From Pseudomonas panipatensis (GTDB taxonomy: Bacteria > Pseudomonadota > Gammaproteobacteria > Pseudomonadales > Pseudomonadaceae): a DNA stretch of 64,000 nt. Below, in pieces: positions 26,596 through 34,545 of this stretch (position 1 is its first letter; the number at the start of each line of letters is the position of its first letter). The stretch spans positions 306,057-370,056 of the forward strand of contig NZ_FNDS01000006.1 in assembly GCF_900099785.1 (NCBI RefSeq), in the 5' to 3' direction. Under the pieces are notes generated by a model, which did not search any database, had not been told where the DNA came from, and saw only the letters and a list, made by a program, of their open reading frames with translations. Made by a program: the position numbers and the translations under genes.

Positions 26596-27432
26596 ATGCT
26601 GTCGACGGCGCTCATCGTCTTCCGCGAGATTCTCGAAGCCGCGCTGGTGGTTTCCATCGTCCTCGCCGCCACCAAGGGTGTGCCGCGCCGGGGGCTGTGG
26701 GTCGCCGGTGGGCTGCTCGCCGGCATTGCCGGCGCCGGCCTGGTGGCCGCCTTCGCCGACGCCATCAGCAGCCTGGCGTCGGGCATGGGCCAGGAAGTCT
26801 TCAACGCCGCGGCCATGTTCGTCGCGGTGCTGATGCTCGGCTGGCACAGCGTGTGGATGAAGCACCACGGCCGCGAGCTGTCGCGGCAACTGGGCGTCGT
26901 CGGCCGCGAAGTGGCCAGCGGCAGCCGGCCGCTCACCGGCCTGGCGCTGGTGGTCGGCGTGGCGGTGCTGCGCGAAGGCTCCGAAGCCGTGCTGTTCCTC
27001 TATGGCATCGCGGTCAGCGAGCCCGGCCATCTGCTGCAGATGAGCATTGGCGGCCTGCTGGGCATCGCCGCCGGCGTGCTGGCGGGGATGGCCGTGTACT
27101 TCGGCCTGCTGCGCGTCGCCATGCGCCATCTGTTCGGCGTCACCAACGGCCTGATCATCTTCCTTGCGGCCGGCATGGCCAGCCAGTGCGCCGGCTTCCT
27201 GCTGGCGGCCGACTGGATTCCCGCGTGGGGCGAGGCGCTCTGGGACAGCTCCTGGCTGCTCAGCGAAAGCAGCATCCTCGGCAAGGCGCTGCACGCGCTG
27301 ATCGGTTACACCGCGCAGCCGGCCGGTGTGCAGGTGGTGGCTTATCTGGGCACCATCGCGCTGATCCTCGGCGCCAGCTACCTGGTCGGGCAGGGCAAGC
27401 ACGCGCTGCCCGGCGCACCGACGGCGAGCTGA
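26596..27432 (+). CDS. FTR1-family high-affinity iron permease
   Basis: A 278-residue inner-membrane protein with seven predicted helices. The two iron-binding REXXE motifs are present: REILE at 10-14 and REGSE at 126-130. FTR1/EfeU proteins import ferric iron produced by oxidation of Fe2+ at the periplasmic face. The cupredoxin gene lies 18 bp upstream and a two-component system precedes it, but no EfeB-type peroxidase gene is visible. The ribosome-binding site is GGGGAG. The stop is one base from the stop of the convergent arsJ gene, with no hairpin terminator between them. Confidence 0.93.
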   Translation: MLSTALIVFREILEAALVVSIVLAATKGVPRRGLWVAGGLLAGIAGAGLVAAFADAISSLASGMGQEVFNAAAMFVAVLMLGWHSVWMKHHGRELSRQLGVVGREVASGSRPLTGLALVVGVAVLREGSEAVLFLYGIAVSEPGHLLQMSIGGLLGIAAGVLAGMAVYFGLLRVAMRHLFGVTNGLIIFLAAGMASQCAGFLLAADWIPAWGEALWDSSWLLSESSILGKALHALIGYTAQPAGVQVVAYLGTIALILGASYLVGQGKHALPGAPTAS

Positions 27433-27433
27433 G

Positions 27434-28669
27434 TCAGCGCGCCGACGGCGAAGCCCCGGCGTGCCGGGGCAGGGCGCTGGAAATCAGCGCGGCGAGCAGC
27501 ACGAAGAGCGCCGACAGCCACAGGCAGGCGCCCAGCCCCGAGGCCTGGAACAGCCAGCCGGAGAGCAGGGTGCCGATCAGCCGGCCCATGGCGTTGGACA
27601 TGTAGTAGAAGCCGACGTCGAGGGACACGCCGTCTTCCTTGGCGTAGGACACGATCAGGTAGCTGTGCAGCGAGGAGTTCACCGCGAACAGCGCGCCGAA
27701 TGCCAGCAGGCCGCCGAGCAGCACCCAGTGCGCGGTCGCGCCGCTGCCGTGCAGGCCCAGCGCGATGGCCGCCGGCAGCAGCGTCAGCGGCAGCGCCCAG
27801 GCGCAGGCGGTGCGGCCGTCGGGCACCTGGCCGCGGCGTTTGCCGGTCAGCGCCGGGGCCAGCGATTGCACCACGCCGTAGCCGATGACCCAGGTGGCGA
27901 GGAAGCCGCCGACCCACCAGAAATCCCAGCCGAAGGTCTCGCTGAGGTACACCGGCAGCGCCACCACGAACCAGACATCACGGGCGCCGAAGAGGGACAT
28001 CCGCGCGGCGGAGAGGATGTTGATCGCCCGGCTCTTGGAGAGGATGTCGCGGAACTTCGGCTTGGCCTTGGCCTTGCCCAGGTCCTTCTTCAGCAGGACC
28101 TGGCTGCCGCCCCAGATCAGTCCCAGGACCGAGGCCATGGCCAGCAGCGCGCCACGGAAGCCGAGCAGCGCCAGCAACGCGCCGCCGAGGAAGAAGCCGA
28201 CGCCCTTGAGGGTGTTCTTCGAGCCGGTGAGCAGCGCCACCCAGCGGTACAGCGTGCCCTGCGCGGCATCCGGCACCAGCAGCTTGATCGAGCTTTTGGC
28301 GCTCATCTTGTTGAGGTCCTTGGCGATCCCCGAGAGCGCCTGCGCGCCCATCACCCAGGCCACGCTCAGCCAGGCGGCCGGCACCGTGAGCATCAGCAGC
28401 GCCAGCACCTGCAGGGCCAGGCCGATGTTCATGGTGCGGTTCAGGCCCAGGCGCGCGCCGAGGTAGCCGCCGACCAGGTTGGTGACCACGCCGAAGAACT
28501 CGTAGAAGAGGAACAGCAGGGCGATCTGCAAGGGCGCATAGCCGAGCGCGTGGAAGTGCAGCACCACCAGCATGCGCAGGGCGCCGTCGGTGAGGGTGAA
28601 GGCCCAGTAGTTGCCGGTCACCAGCAGGTACTGGCGAACCTCGGCGGAGAGTGCCGACAGCGCTTTCAT
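27434..28669 (-). CDS. arsJ: ArsJ, MFS exporter of organoarsenical
   Basis: A 411-residue MFS protein with about 12 hydrophobic helices. It lies 19 bp downstream of a GAPDH gene in an ars operon; that pairing defines ArsJ. GAPDH makes 1-arseno-3-phosphoglycerate from arsenate and glyceraldehyde-3-phosphate, and ArsJ pumps it out, where it decays to arsenate. The family pattern near the N terminus (YWAFTLTDGALRMLVVLHFH) and the MSAKSSIKLLVPDAAQGTLYRWVA loop are visible. It is the last gene of the operon and converges on FTR1 with one base between the stops. Confidence 0.93.
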   Translation of the reverse strand: MKALSALSAEVRQYLLVTGNYWAFTLTDGALRMLVVLHFHALGYAPLQIALLFLFYEFFGVVTNLVGGYLGARLGLNRTMNIGLALQVLALLMLTVPAAWLSVAWVMGAQALSGIAKDLNKMSAKSSIKLLVPDAAQGTLYRWVALLTGSKNTLKGVGFFLGGALLALLGFRGALLAMASVLGLIWGGSQVLLKKDLGKAKAKPKFRDILSKSRAINILSAARMSLFGARDVWFVVALPVYLSETFGWDFWWVGGFLATWVIGYGVVQSLAPALTGKRRGQVPDGRTACAWALPLTLLPAAIALGLHGSGATAHWVLLGGLLAFGALFAVNSSLHSYLIVSYAKEDGVSLDVGFYYMSNAMGRLIGTLLSGWLFQASGLGACLWLSALFVLLAALISSALPRHAGASPSAR

Positions 28670-28688
28670 GCTCGCTCCGTGCTCCCGC

Positions 28689-29693
28689 TCAAGCGGCCAG
28701 GCCGACCAGGCGCGCCAGTTCCACGGTGCGGTTGGCGTAGCCCCATTCGTTGTCGTACCAGGCGTAGAGCTTCACCTGGGTGCCGTTGACCACCAGGGTC
28801 GAGAGTGCGTCGATGATCGACGAGCGCGGGTCGGTGCGGTAGTCGATGGACACCAGCGGGCGCTCCTCGTAGCCGAGGATGCCCTTGAGTTCCTGCTCGG
28901 CGGCGGCCTTGAGCAAGCGGTTGACCTCCTCGGCGCTGGTCGCGCGCTCGACCTCGAACACGCAGTCGGTCAGCGAGGCGTTGGCCAGCGGCACGCGCAC
29001 CGCGTGGCCGTTCAGGCGGCCGCGCAGTTCGGGGAAGATTTCCGCGATGGCGGTGGCCGAGCCGGTGGTGGTGGGGATCAGGCTCATGCCCGAGGCGCGG
29101 GCACGGCGCAGGTCCTTGTGCGGCTGGTCGAGGATGCTCTGGGTATTGGTCAGGTCGTGGATGGTGGTGATCGAGCCGTGGCGGATGCCGAGCGCCTCGT
29201 GGATCACCTTGACCACCGGCGCCAGGCAGTTGGTGGTGCAGGAGGCGGCGGTGACGATGCGGTGCCGCGCCGGGTCGAACAGATGCTGGTTGACGCCCAT
29301 GACCACGTTCAGCGCGCCGGCCTCCTTGACCGGCGCGCTCACCACCACGCGCTTCACGCCCTGGTCCAGGTAGGCCTGGAGCGCGGCGACGGTCTTCATC
29401 TTGCCGCTGGATTCGATGACCAGATCGCAGTCCGACCAGTCGCTCTCGGCGATGGCCTTGTTCGCCGTCACCGCGATGCGCTTGCCGTCGATGACCAGGC
29501 TCTCGCCCTCAGCGCTGGCTTCATGGGCCCAGCGCCCGTGTACCGAGTCGAAGTTGAGCAGGTGCGCGTGGGTCGCCGCGTCGCCGGCCGGATCGTTGAT
29601 CCGCACGAACTCCAGCTCCGGCCAAGCCCAGGCGGCGCGCAGCGCCAGGCGACCGATGCGACCGAAACCATTGATGCCGACTTTGATGCTCAT
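28689..29693 (-). CDS. ArsJ-associated glyceraldehyde-3-phosphate dehydrogenase
   Basis: A 334-residue GAPDH with the Rossmann motif INGFGRIGR at 7-15 and the active site SCTTNCLAP with catalytic Cys152. [11 protein letters not shown] is near the C terminus. In ars operons this enzyme works on arsenate in place of phosphate, giving 1-arseno-3-phosphoglycerate for export by ArsJ. The genes are 19 bp apart. The housekeeping gap gene would lie elsewhere, so this copy is probably dedicated to detoxification. About 155 bp separates it from the upstream ACR3 gene, with no obvious terminator. Confidence 0.94.
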   Translation of the reverse strand: MSIKVGINGFGRIGRLALRAAWAWPELEFVRINDPAGDAATHAHLLNFDSVHGRWAHEASAEGESLVIDGKRIAVTANKAIAESDWSDCDLVIESSGKMKTVAALQAYLDQGVKRVVVSAPVKEAGALNVVMGVNQHLFDPARHRIVTAASCTTNCLAPVVKVIHEALGIRHGSITTIHDLTNTQSILDQPHKDLRRARASGMSLIPTTTGSATAIAEIFPELRGRLNGHAVRVPLANASLTDCVFEVERATSAEEVNRLLKAAAEQELKGILGYEERPLVSIDYRTDPRSSIIDALSTLVVNGTQVKLYAWYDNEWGYANRTVELARLVGLAA

Positions 29694-29850
29694 GGGCGTG
29701 CTCTCTCCGTGGATTCGACCCCGCCGACAGCGGCGTGCGGGATCTCTGTGGTGGGTTGGCTGGCGCCGTTGCCAGCCTCGCTCAAATGGATGTCAGGGCG
29801 ATGATCCTGGGCGCCTGCGGGTGGCCGGGAACCTCGGCTGGAGTCCTGCA

Positions 29851-30915
29851 CTAGCGCTGCGCGGGGGTTTCGCCTGGCGAGGCGAACCAGCGGCGCTTGA
29901 GCCAGGCGGCGACGCCGACCAGGCTGATCAGAACCGGCACCTCCACCAGTGGGCCGATCACCGTGGCGAAGGCCACCGGCGAGGCTAGGCCGAAGGTGGC
30001 GATGGCCACGGCGATGGCCAGCTCGAAATTGTTGCTGGCGGCGGTGAAGGACAGCGCGGTGGTGCGTGGGTAGTCGGCGCCGAGGCGTTTGCCCAGGTAG
30101 AAACTGAGGAAGAACATCACCACGAAGTACAGCGTCAGCGGGATGGCGATGCGCAGCACGTCGAGGGGCAGCTGCAGGACCTGGTCGCCCTTCAGGCTGA
30201 ACATGGCGACGATGGTCAGCAGCAGTGCGACCAGGGTCAGCGGGCCGATCTTCGGCAGGAAGCGTCGCTCGTACCAGTCGGCGCCCTTGCGCTTGAGCAG
30301 CACGCGGCGGGTGAGGAAGCCGCTGAAGAAGGGAATGCCGAGGTAGATCAGCACCGAGCGGGCGATGTCCAGGAAGCCGGCCTGGATGACGCTGCCCTGC
30401 AGGCCGAACAGCGGCGGCAGCACGCCGAGGAAGAACCAGGCGTAGACACTGAAGAAGAGAATCTGGAACAGGCTGTTGAAGGCCACCAGCCCGGCGACGT
30501 ATTGCGGGCTGCCGCCGGCGATCTGGTTCCACACCAGGACCATGGCGATGCAGCGCGCCAGGCCGATGAGGATCAGTCCGGTCATGTATTCCGGCTTGTC
30601 GGCGAGGAAGGCCACGGCCAGGACGAACATCAGCAGCGGGCCGATCAGCCAGTTCTGCAACAGCGACAGGGCGAGGATGCGCTTGTCCTTGAACACTGCC
30701 GGCAGCTCCTCGTACCTGACCTTGGCCAGCGGCGGGTACATCATCACGATCAGGCCGATGGCGATGGGCAGGTTGGTCGAACCCAGCGAGAGGCTGTCGA
30801 GCCAGGCGGGGAAGCCCTTGAACAGGCTGCCCAGGGCGATGCCCAGGCCCATGGCGAGGAAGATCCACAGCGTCAGGTAGCGGTCGAGGAAGGACAGGCG
30901 GTGCTTGCTCGGCAT
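29851..30915 (-). CDS. ACR3-family arsenite efflux carrier
   Basis: A 354-residue membrane protein with ten helices, starting [19 protein letters not shown]. The helix-4 cysteine required for arsenite transport is present in [11 protein letters not shown] at about residue 122, and NSLFQ follows. ACR3 extrudes arsenite or antimonite using the proton gradient. Homologues are often named acr3 or arsB. It lies about 145 bp after arsR and before the GAPDH/ArsJ pair. An ArsA ATPase encoded nearby might energise it, as reported for some ACR3 systems; that pairing is inference here. Confidence 0.94.
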   Translation of the reverse strand: MPSKHRLSFLDRYLTLWIFLAMGLGIALGSLFKGFPAWLDSLSLGSTNLPIAIGLIVMMYPPLAKVRYEELPAVFKDKRILALSLLQNWLIGPLLMFVLAVAFLADKPEYMTGLILIGLARCIAMVLVWNQIAGGSPQYVAGLVAFNSLFQILFFSVYAWFFLGVLPPLFGLQGSVIQAGFLDIARSVLIYLGIPFFSGFLTRRVLLKRKGADWYERRFLPKIGPLTLVALLLTIVAMFSLKGDQVLQLPLDVLRIAIPLTLYFVVMFFLSFYLGKRLGADYPRTTALSFTAASNNFELAIAVAIATFGLASPVAFATVIGPLVEVPVLISLVGVAAWLKRRWFASPGETPAQR

Positions 30916-31061
30916 GGGGTCTCCTGGGGGTTCAGTACGGGCCGATGCGCGCCGGCCGGGTGAGGCCGTGGCCTTCCACGGCGGCGAGTGGCCCGTGCGG
31001 CGCGTTCATGCGCGGGCGGACGTTCGGCAGGTACATCGCTATCGTCGCGACGGGCCGGGGA

Positions 31062-31418
31062 TCAGCAGCAAGTGGCGATGCGTTCGGGACGCTCGCCCAT
31101 GCTGTCCAGGCGCTTGGCGCTGCTGCTCAGCCAGTGGCGGTTGGCTTCCAGCGTGTTCATCAGGATGGCATGCACCCAGGTCGGCAGGTCCGGGTGCAGG
31201 CGGTAGTAGACCCATTGCCCTTGCCGGCGGTCCGCCAACAGGCCGCCGCTGCGCAGCTGCGCCAGGTGGCGGGAAATCTTCGGCTGGCTTTCGGCGAGCG
31301 CGCAGGTCAGCTCGCAGACGCACAACTCTTCCTCGCGGGCGATCAGCAGCATCATGCGCACGCGGGTTTCGTCGGCGAGGCACTTGAACAGCAGGGGCGG
31401 GGTCAGGTGTTCGGTCAT
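31062..31418 (-). CDS. arsR: ArsR arsenic-responsive repressor
   Basis: A 118-residue winged-helix repressor. The start at 31416-31418 is chosen because the frame upstream covers the promoter. The metal site is ELCVCELTC (Cys33, Cys35, Cys39), the classical type 1 ArsR arsenite site in the recognition helix, next to SQPKISRHLAQLR. Two extra cysteines end the protein (Cys117, Cys118). Arsenite binding should release it from its operator. A promoter with -35 TTGCAA and -10 TATATT lies 74-108 bp upstream of the ATG and overlaps a 13-bp motif that recurs 117 bp further upstream. It is the first gene of the operon that continues with acr3, the GAPDH gene and arsJ. Confidence 0.95.
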   Translation of the reverse strand: MTEHLTPPLLFKCLADETRVRMMLLIAREEELCVCELTCALAESQPKISRHLAQLRSGGLLADRRQGQWVYYRLHPDLPTWVHAILMNTLEANRHWLSSSAKRLDSMGERPERIATCC

Positions 31419-31494
31419 GGCGGTTCCGGGTGCCGGGATACGACGGCGGGCACGCCGCGGGGCATCACGGCTGAGCGGCTGTGGTATCTGGATT

Positions 31495-31526
31495 GCCGAA
31501 TATACGGAAAAGCATATGAGTTGCAA
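31495..31526 (-). promoter_or_regulatory. arsR promoter and operator
   Basis: On the minus strand, -35 TTGCAA (31526-31521) and -10 TATATT (31504-31499) are separated by 16 bp. The -10 lies within GCCGAATATACGG (31495-31507), a 13-bp motif that recurs exactly at 31612-31624. Repressor binding here would block RNA polymerase. Confidence 0.7.
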
Positions 31527-31600
31527 GCTGGCGAGTGTGCTCATCGCGTGTTAATGGCTGAAACTCGCGGCAGTGCTTGGATCGGTCGCGCCGCCCCAGC

Positions 31601-31624
31601 ATATTCGCTTGGCCGAATATACGG
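31601..31624. promoter_or_regulatory. Second ars operator candidate with perfect dyad
   Basis: ATATTCG-CTTGGC-CGAATAT (31601-31620) is a perfect 7-bp-arm dyad. It overlaps the second exact copy of GCCGAATATACGG (31612-31624). It lies just after the arsA stop and 117 bp upstream of the arsR promoter copy. Confidence 0.6.
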
Positions 31625-31644
31625 GGCCGGCGCGGCCGCAGCCG

Positions 31645-33402
31645 TCAATGGGCAGTGAGCAGCGCTTGCAGGCGTTGCACGCCCACCGGCTCATCCTTGA
31701 GCAGCGGCACCACGGCGTAGCGCTTGGCGTGGTGGCTGGCCACCGCGGCGATTTCGCGCAACTCGTTGCGGGCGCGCAGACGCAGCAGCGGGCACTGCGG
31801 GCGGGCGGCGGCGACGCTGTTGTTGATCACCCAGGCCCAGGGCTCGATGCCGGCACGGCGCAGGTCGGCTTGCAGGTTGGCGGCCTCCAGCACCGGGGTG
31901 GTTTCCGCCAGCGTCACCAGCAGCACCTTGGTGCGCTTGGGGTCCTGCAACTGCATCATCGGCGTCACGTAGCCGACCTGGCTGTTGCCCATCTGGCGGA
32001 CGATCTCGCGGTGGTAGGCGCCCGTTGCATCGAGCAGCAGCAGGGTATGCCCGGTCGGCGCCGTGTCCATCACCACGAAGCACTTGCCGGCTTCGCGAAT
32101 GGCTCGCGAGAAGGCCTGGAACACGGCGATTTCCTCGGTGCACGGCGAGCGCAGGTCTTCCTCCAGCAAGGCGCGGCCCTCGGCATCCAGGCCGGCGCCC
32201 TTGGTCTGCAAGACATGCTGGCGGTAGCGTTCGGTTTCCGCTTGCGGGTCGATTCGACTGAGCGTCAGGTTCGCCAGCGTGCCATCCAGGGTCTCGGCCA
32301 GGTGCGCGGCGGGGTCGGAGGTGGTGAGCTGCACCGGCAGACCGCGCCGGGCCAGTTCCACCGCGACGGCGGCGGCCAGGGTGGTTTTGCCGACGCCGCC
32401 CTTGCCCATGACCATGACCAGCCCATGGCCGTCGGCGGCGATGTCGTCGATCAGGCCGGTCAGGGGCGGCAGCGCGAAGTCGCCGTTGGCCTCGATCTCG
32501 CCGACCGGCTGCTCCGCGCTCGCGGCGAACAGCTGGCGCAGCGCCGCGAGGCCGACCAGATCAAATGGCTTGAGCGGCACCTGATCCAGCGGCAGGTTCT
32601 TCAATGCCTCGGGAATGGCCGCGAGAACCGCTTGCTCGCGCCGGTGAATGGCGGCAGCCAGTTCGTCGTCCGTGGCGGCGCTGGCCGGCAGTACGCCATT
32701 CACCACCAGGAACTGCTGGCGCAGGCCGATCGCGGCCAGCTCTTCATGGGTGCGCGTGACTTCGCGCAGGGCGGCCTTCTGTGCGCGCGTCACCAGGATC
32801 AGCCGGGTGCGCAATGGATCGGACAAGGCCTCGACCGCCGCCTTGTAGCGCGCACGGTGTTTGTCCAGCCCGGCCAGCGGGCCGAGGCAGGAGGCGTTGC
32901 CTTTGCCGTCTTCCAGGAAACCGCTCCAGGCGCCGGGCAGTTGCAGCAGGCGGATGGTGTGGCCAGTCGGCGCGGTGTCGAAAATGATGTGATCGAACTC
33001 GGCCACCAGGGCCTCGTCAGTGAGCAGGTCGGTGAATTCATCGAAAGCGGCGATCTCGGTGGTGCAGGCGCCGGACAACTGTTCCTCCATGCCCCTGACC
33101 ACGTCCGCCGACAGCACGCCCCTGGCTGGCCCGACGATGCGCTCGCGGTACTGTTGCGCGGCCTGCTGCGGATCGATCTCCAGCGCTGCCAGGCCCTCTA
33201 CCGCGGGGATCGCGATGATGCGGTTGCCGATCTCGATGCCGAACACCTGGCCGACGTTGGACGCCGGATCGGTGCTGACCAGCAACACCCGCTGCCCGGC
33301 CTCGGCCAGTTGCACGGCGGCCGCGCAGGCGATCGAGGTCTTGCCGACGCCGCCTTTGCCGGTGAAGAACAGGAAGCGTGGCGGGTTTCGAAGAAATTGC
33401 AT
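31645..33402 (-). CDS. arsA: ArsA arsenite-stimulated ATPase
   Basis: A 585-residue protein made of two homologous ATPase halves. The deviant Walker A motifs GKGGVGKT are at 15-22 and 333-340, and the DTAPTGHT signal-transduction motif occurs in both halves (142-149 and in the second half). The three metalloid-binding cysteines of R773 ArsA are conserved at Cys113, Cys172 and Cys421. ArsA energises arsenite efflux through ArsB or some ACR3 carriers. No arsD chaperone gene is present. It lies upstream of arsR on the same strand but is separated by 226 bp containing operators, so it is probably transcribed on its own. The ribosome-binding site is GGAGG. Confidence 0.95.
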   Translation of the reverse strand: MQFLRNPPRFLFFTGKGGVGKTSIACAAAVQLAEAGQRVLLVSTDPASNVGQVFGIEIGNRIIAIPAVEGLAALEIDPQQAAQQYRERIVGPARGVLSADVVRGMEEQLSGACTTEIAAFDEFTDLLTDEALVAEFDHIIFDTAPTGHTIRLLQLPGAWSGFLEDGKGNASCLGPLAGLDKHRARYKAAVEALSDPLRTRLILVTRAQKAALREVTRTHEELAAIGLRQQFLVVNGVLPASAATDDELAAAIHRREQAVLAAIPEALKNLPLDQVPLKPFDLVGLAALRQLFAASAEQPVGEIEANGDFALPPLTGLIDDIAADGHGLVMVMGKGGVGKTTLAAAVAVELARRGLPVQLTTSDPAAHLAETLDGTLANLTLSRIDPQAETERYRQHVLQTKGAGLDAEGRALLEEDLRSPCTEEIAVFQAFSRAIREAGKCFVVMDTAPTGHTLLLLDATGAYHREIVRQMGNSQVGYVTPMMQLQDPKRTKVLLVTLAETTPVLEAANLQADLRRAGIEPWAWVINNSVAAARPQCPLLRLRARNELREIAAVASHHAKRYAVVPLLKDEPVGVQRLQALLTAH

Positions 33403-33517
33403 GGAGCCTCCAGGAATGGGCCTACAGAAAGATCGCTGGATTCAAGCATAGGCGCACTCGCCGGGTGCGCTCTTGATGGGCGGCAACGCCGAGCGCTGAG
33501 GACATCGACGGCGCGCA

Positions 33518-33545
33518 ACAAAAAGCCCCGCGTGCTGCGGGGCTT
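33518..33545 (-). terminator. Rho-independent terminator
   Basis: AAGCCCCGC (33523-33531) pairs with GCGGGGCTT (33537-33545). On the minus strand the stem is followed by a T-run. It ends the Tyr/Pro-rich gene and separates it from arsA. Confidence 0.9.
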
Positions 33546-33555
33546 GTCGATTCGC

Positions 33556-33948
33556 TTACCAGCGGTGGCCGTAGTAGCCGCCCGGCCGCCCGTAGTAGTG
33601 CGGGCCGTAGTAACCATGGGGCGGACCGTAGAAGCGCGGCCCGTAGTAGGCCGGCCGGTAGTAGCCCCCGGGCGGGCCCACCACCACGGTCACCGGCGGC
33701 GGGGCGTAATAGGCGGGCGGTGCTGCGTAGTACACCGGCGGCGGCCCGTAATAGGCGGGTGGCGGGGCGGCTTGATAGTAGACCGGAGCGGGCGGCGCTG
33801 AGGCGCCGGCCACCACTGCTCCACCTACGACGGCACCGACGACCGCACCGATGGCCGCTGCGTCGGTGTTGCTGTTTGCCGACGCGTGCCCGGCGAGGGC
33901 GAGCGAGCCGCAGAACAACAGGGCGAGTTGCGGAATCCGGCGAAGCAT
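33556..33948 (-). CDS. Exported Tyr/Pro/Gly-rich repeat protein
   Basis: A 130-residue protein with a signal peptide (about 1-24, ending GHASA). A glycine-zipper-like stretch, GAVVGAVVGGAVVAGA, spans about 33-48. The remaining 80 residues are nearly all Tyr, Pro, Gly and Ala in repeats such as YYGPPPVYY and YYAPPP, ending in HYYGRPGGYYGHRW. Tyr/Pro-rich low-complexity proteins of this sort are found in bacterial envelopes, and none has a clear role that I know. No enzyme motif exists. It has a strong AGGAGG site and its own terminator, so it is a single-gene unit. Coiled, disordered or surface-adhesive behaviour is speculation. Confidence 0.8.
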   Translation of the reverse strand: MLRRIPQLALLFCGSLALAGHASANSNTDAAAIGAVVGAVVGGAVVAGASAPPAPVYYQAAPPPAYYGPPPVYYAAPPAYYAPPPVTVVVGPPGGYYRPAYYGPRFYGPPHGYYGPHYYGRPGGYYGHRW

Positions 33949-34158
33949 TTGTCCTACCTCCTGAAGGTCCCGGCCTGTGCCGAGTACTTCTTAAGACATT
34001 GCGGACGCAGGAATTTTAGCCAGGGCAGTGTAAAGGTTATGTAAAAGGCGCTGTACGGCATTTCTGTCGGAATTTAGCAGCAGTTGGTAACACAATCGGA
34101 GAATCATCAGGGCGGCTCGCTTGGTATGTTTCGCCCTTTTCCTCGTCAAGGAGGCCCT

Positions 34159-34470
34159 ATGCCGTTCAACCCCGTTCTGCCGGCGACCCTGTGCGCCGCC
34201 ATCCTGCTGGCCGGCTGCAGCAGCGCCGGGAAACCCGAGACGCAGCCAGCCGTCGCTGCCGATGCCGGACGCTGCGCCGCCGCGCCGGTGCAAGCGCTGA
34301 TCGGCAAGCCGTTGTCCGCCGCCCTGGTCGAGCAGGCCAAGCGCGAGGCCGGGGCGCAGCGCGTGCGGGTGCTTCACCCGCACGATGCGGTGACCCTGGA
34401 CTACAACCCGCAGCGCTTGAACATTGACGTCGATGATCGCCAGCAGGTGCTTCGCCTCACCTGCGGCTGA
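34159..34470 (+). CDS. I78-family peptidase inhibitor lipoprotein
   Basis: A 103-residue protein with a lipobox LLAGC (Cys20), so it is probably a membrane-anchored periplasmic lipoprotein. The mature part contains GRCAAAPVQALIGKPLSAALVE, then VRVLHPHDAVTLDYNPQRLNIDVD and a final RLTCG, the pattern of the peptidase inhibitor I78 family. The two cysteines near the ends of the domain may form a disulfide. Members inhibit serine proteases such as elastase. ATG 34159 follows AAGGAGG. The gene stands alone; its target protease is unknown. Confidence 0.87.
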   Translation: MPFNPVLPATLCAAILLAGCSSAGKPETQPAVAADAGRCAAAPVQALIGKPLSAALVEQAKREAGAQRVRVLHPHDAVTLDYNPQRLNIDVDDRQQVLRLTCG

Positions 34471-34545
34471 GCCGCCCGGTCGGGCTGCCGGCGGGAGGCG
34501 GGACTGACGACGACGGCTTCGCTGGCTGCTCCGGACGGGCGCGGT

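Noticed and set aside
27428..27438. GCTGAGTCAGC palindrome between the FTR1 and arsJ stops as a terminator
   Set aside because: The arms are 5 bp with a 1-base loop, so no RNA hairpin can form; it is more likely a by-product of facing stop codons.
31573..33801. A 742-codon plus-strand frame
   Set aside because: It is antisense to arsA, whose ATPase motifs and three cysteines are intact; it has no domain of its own.
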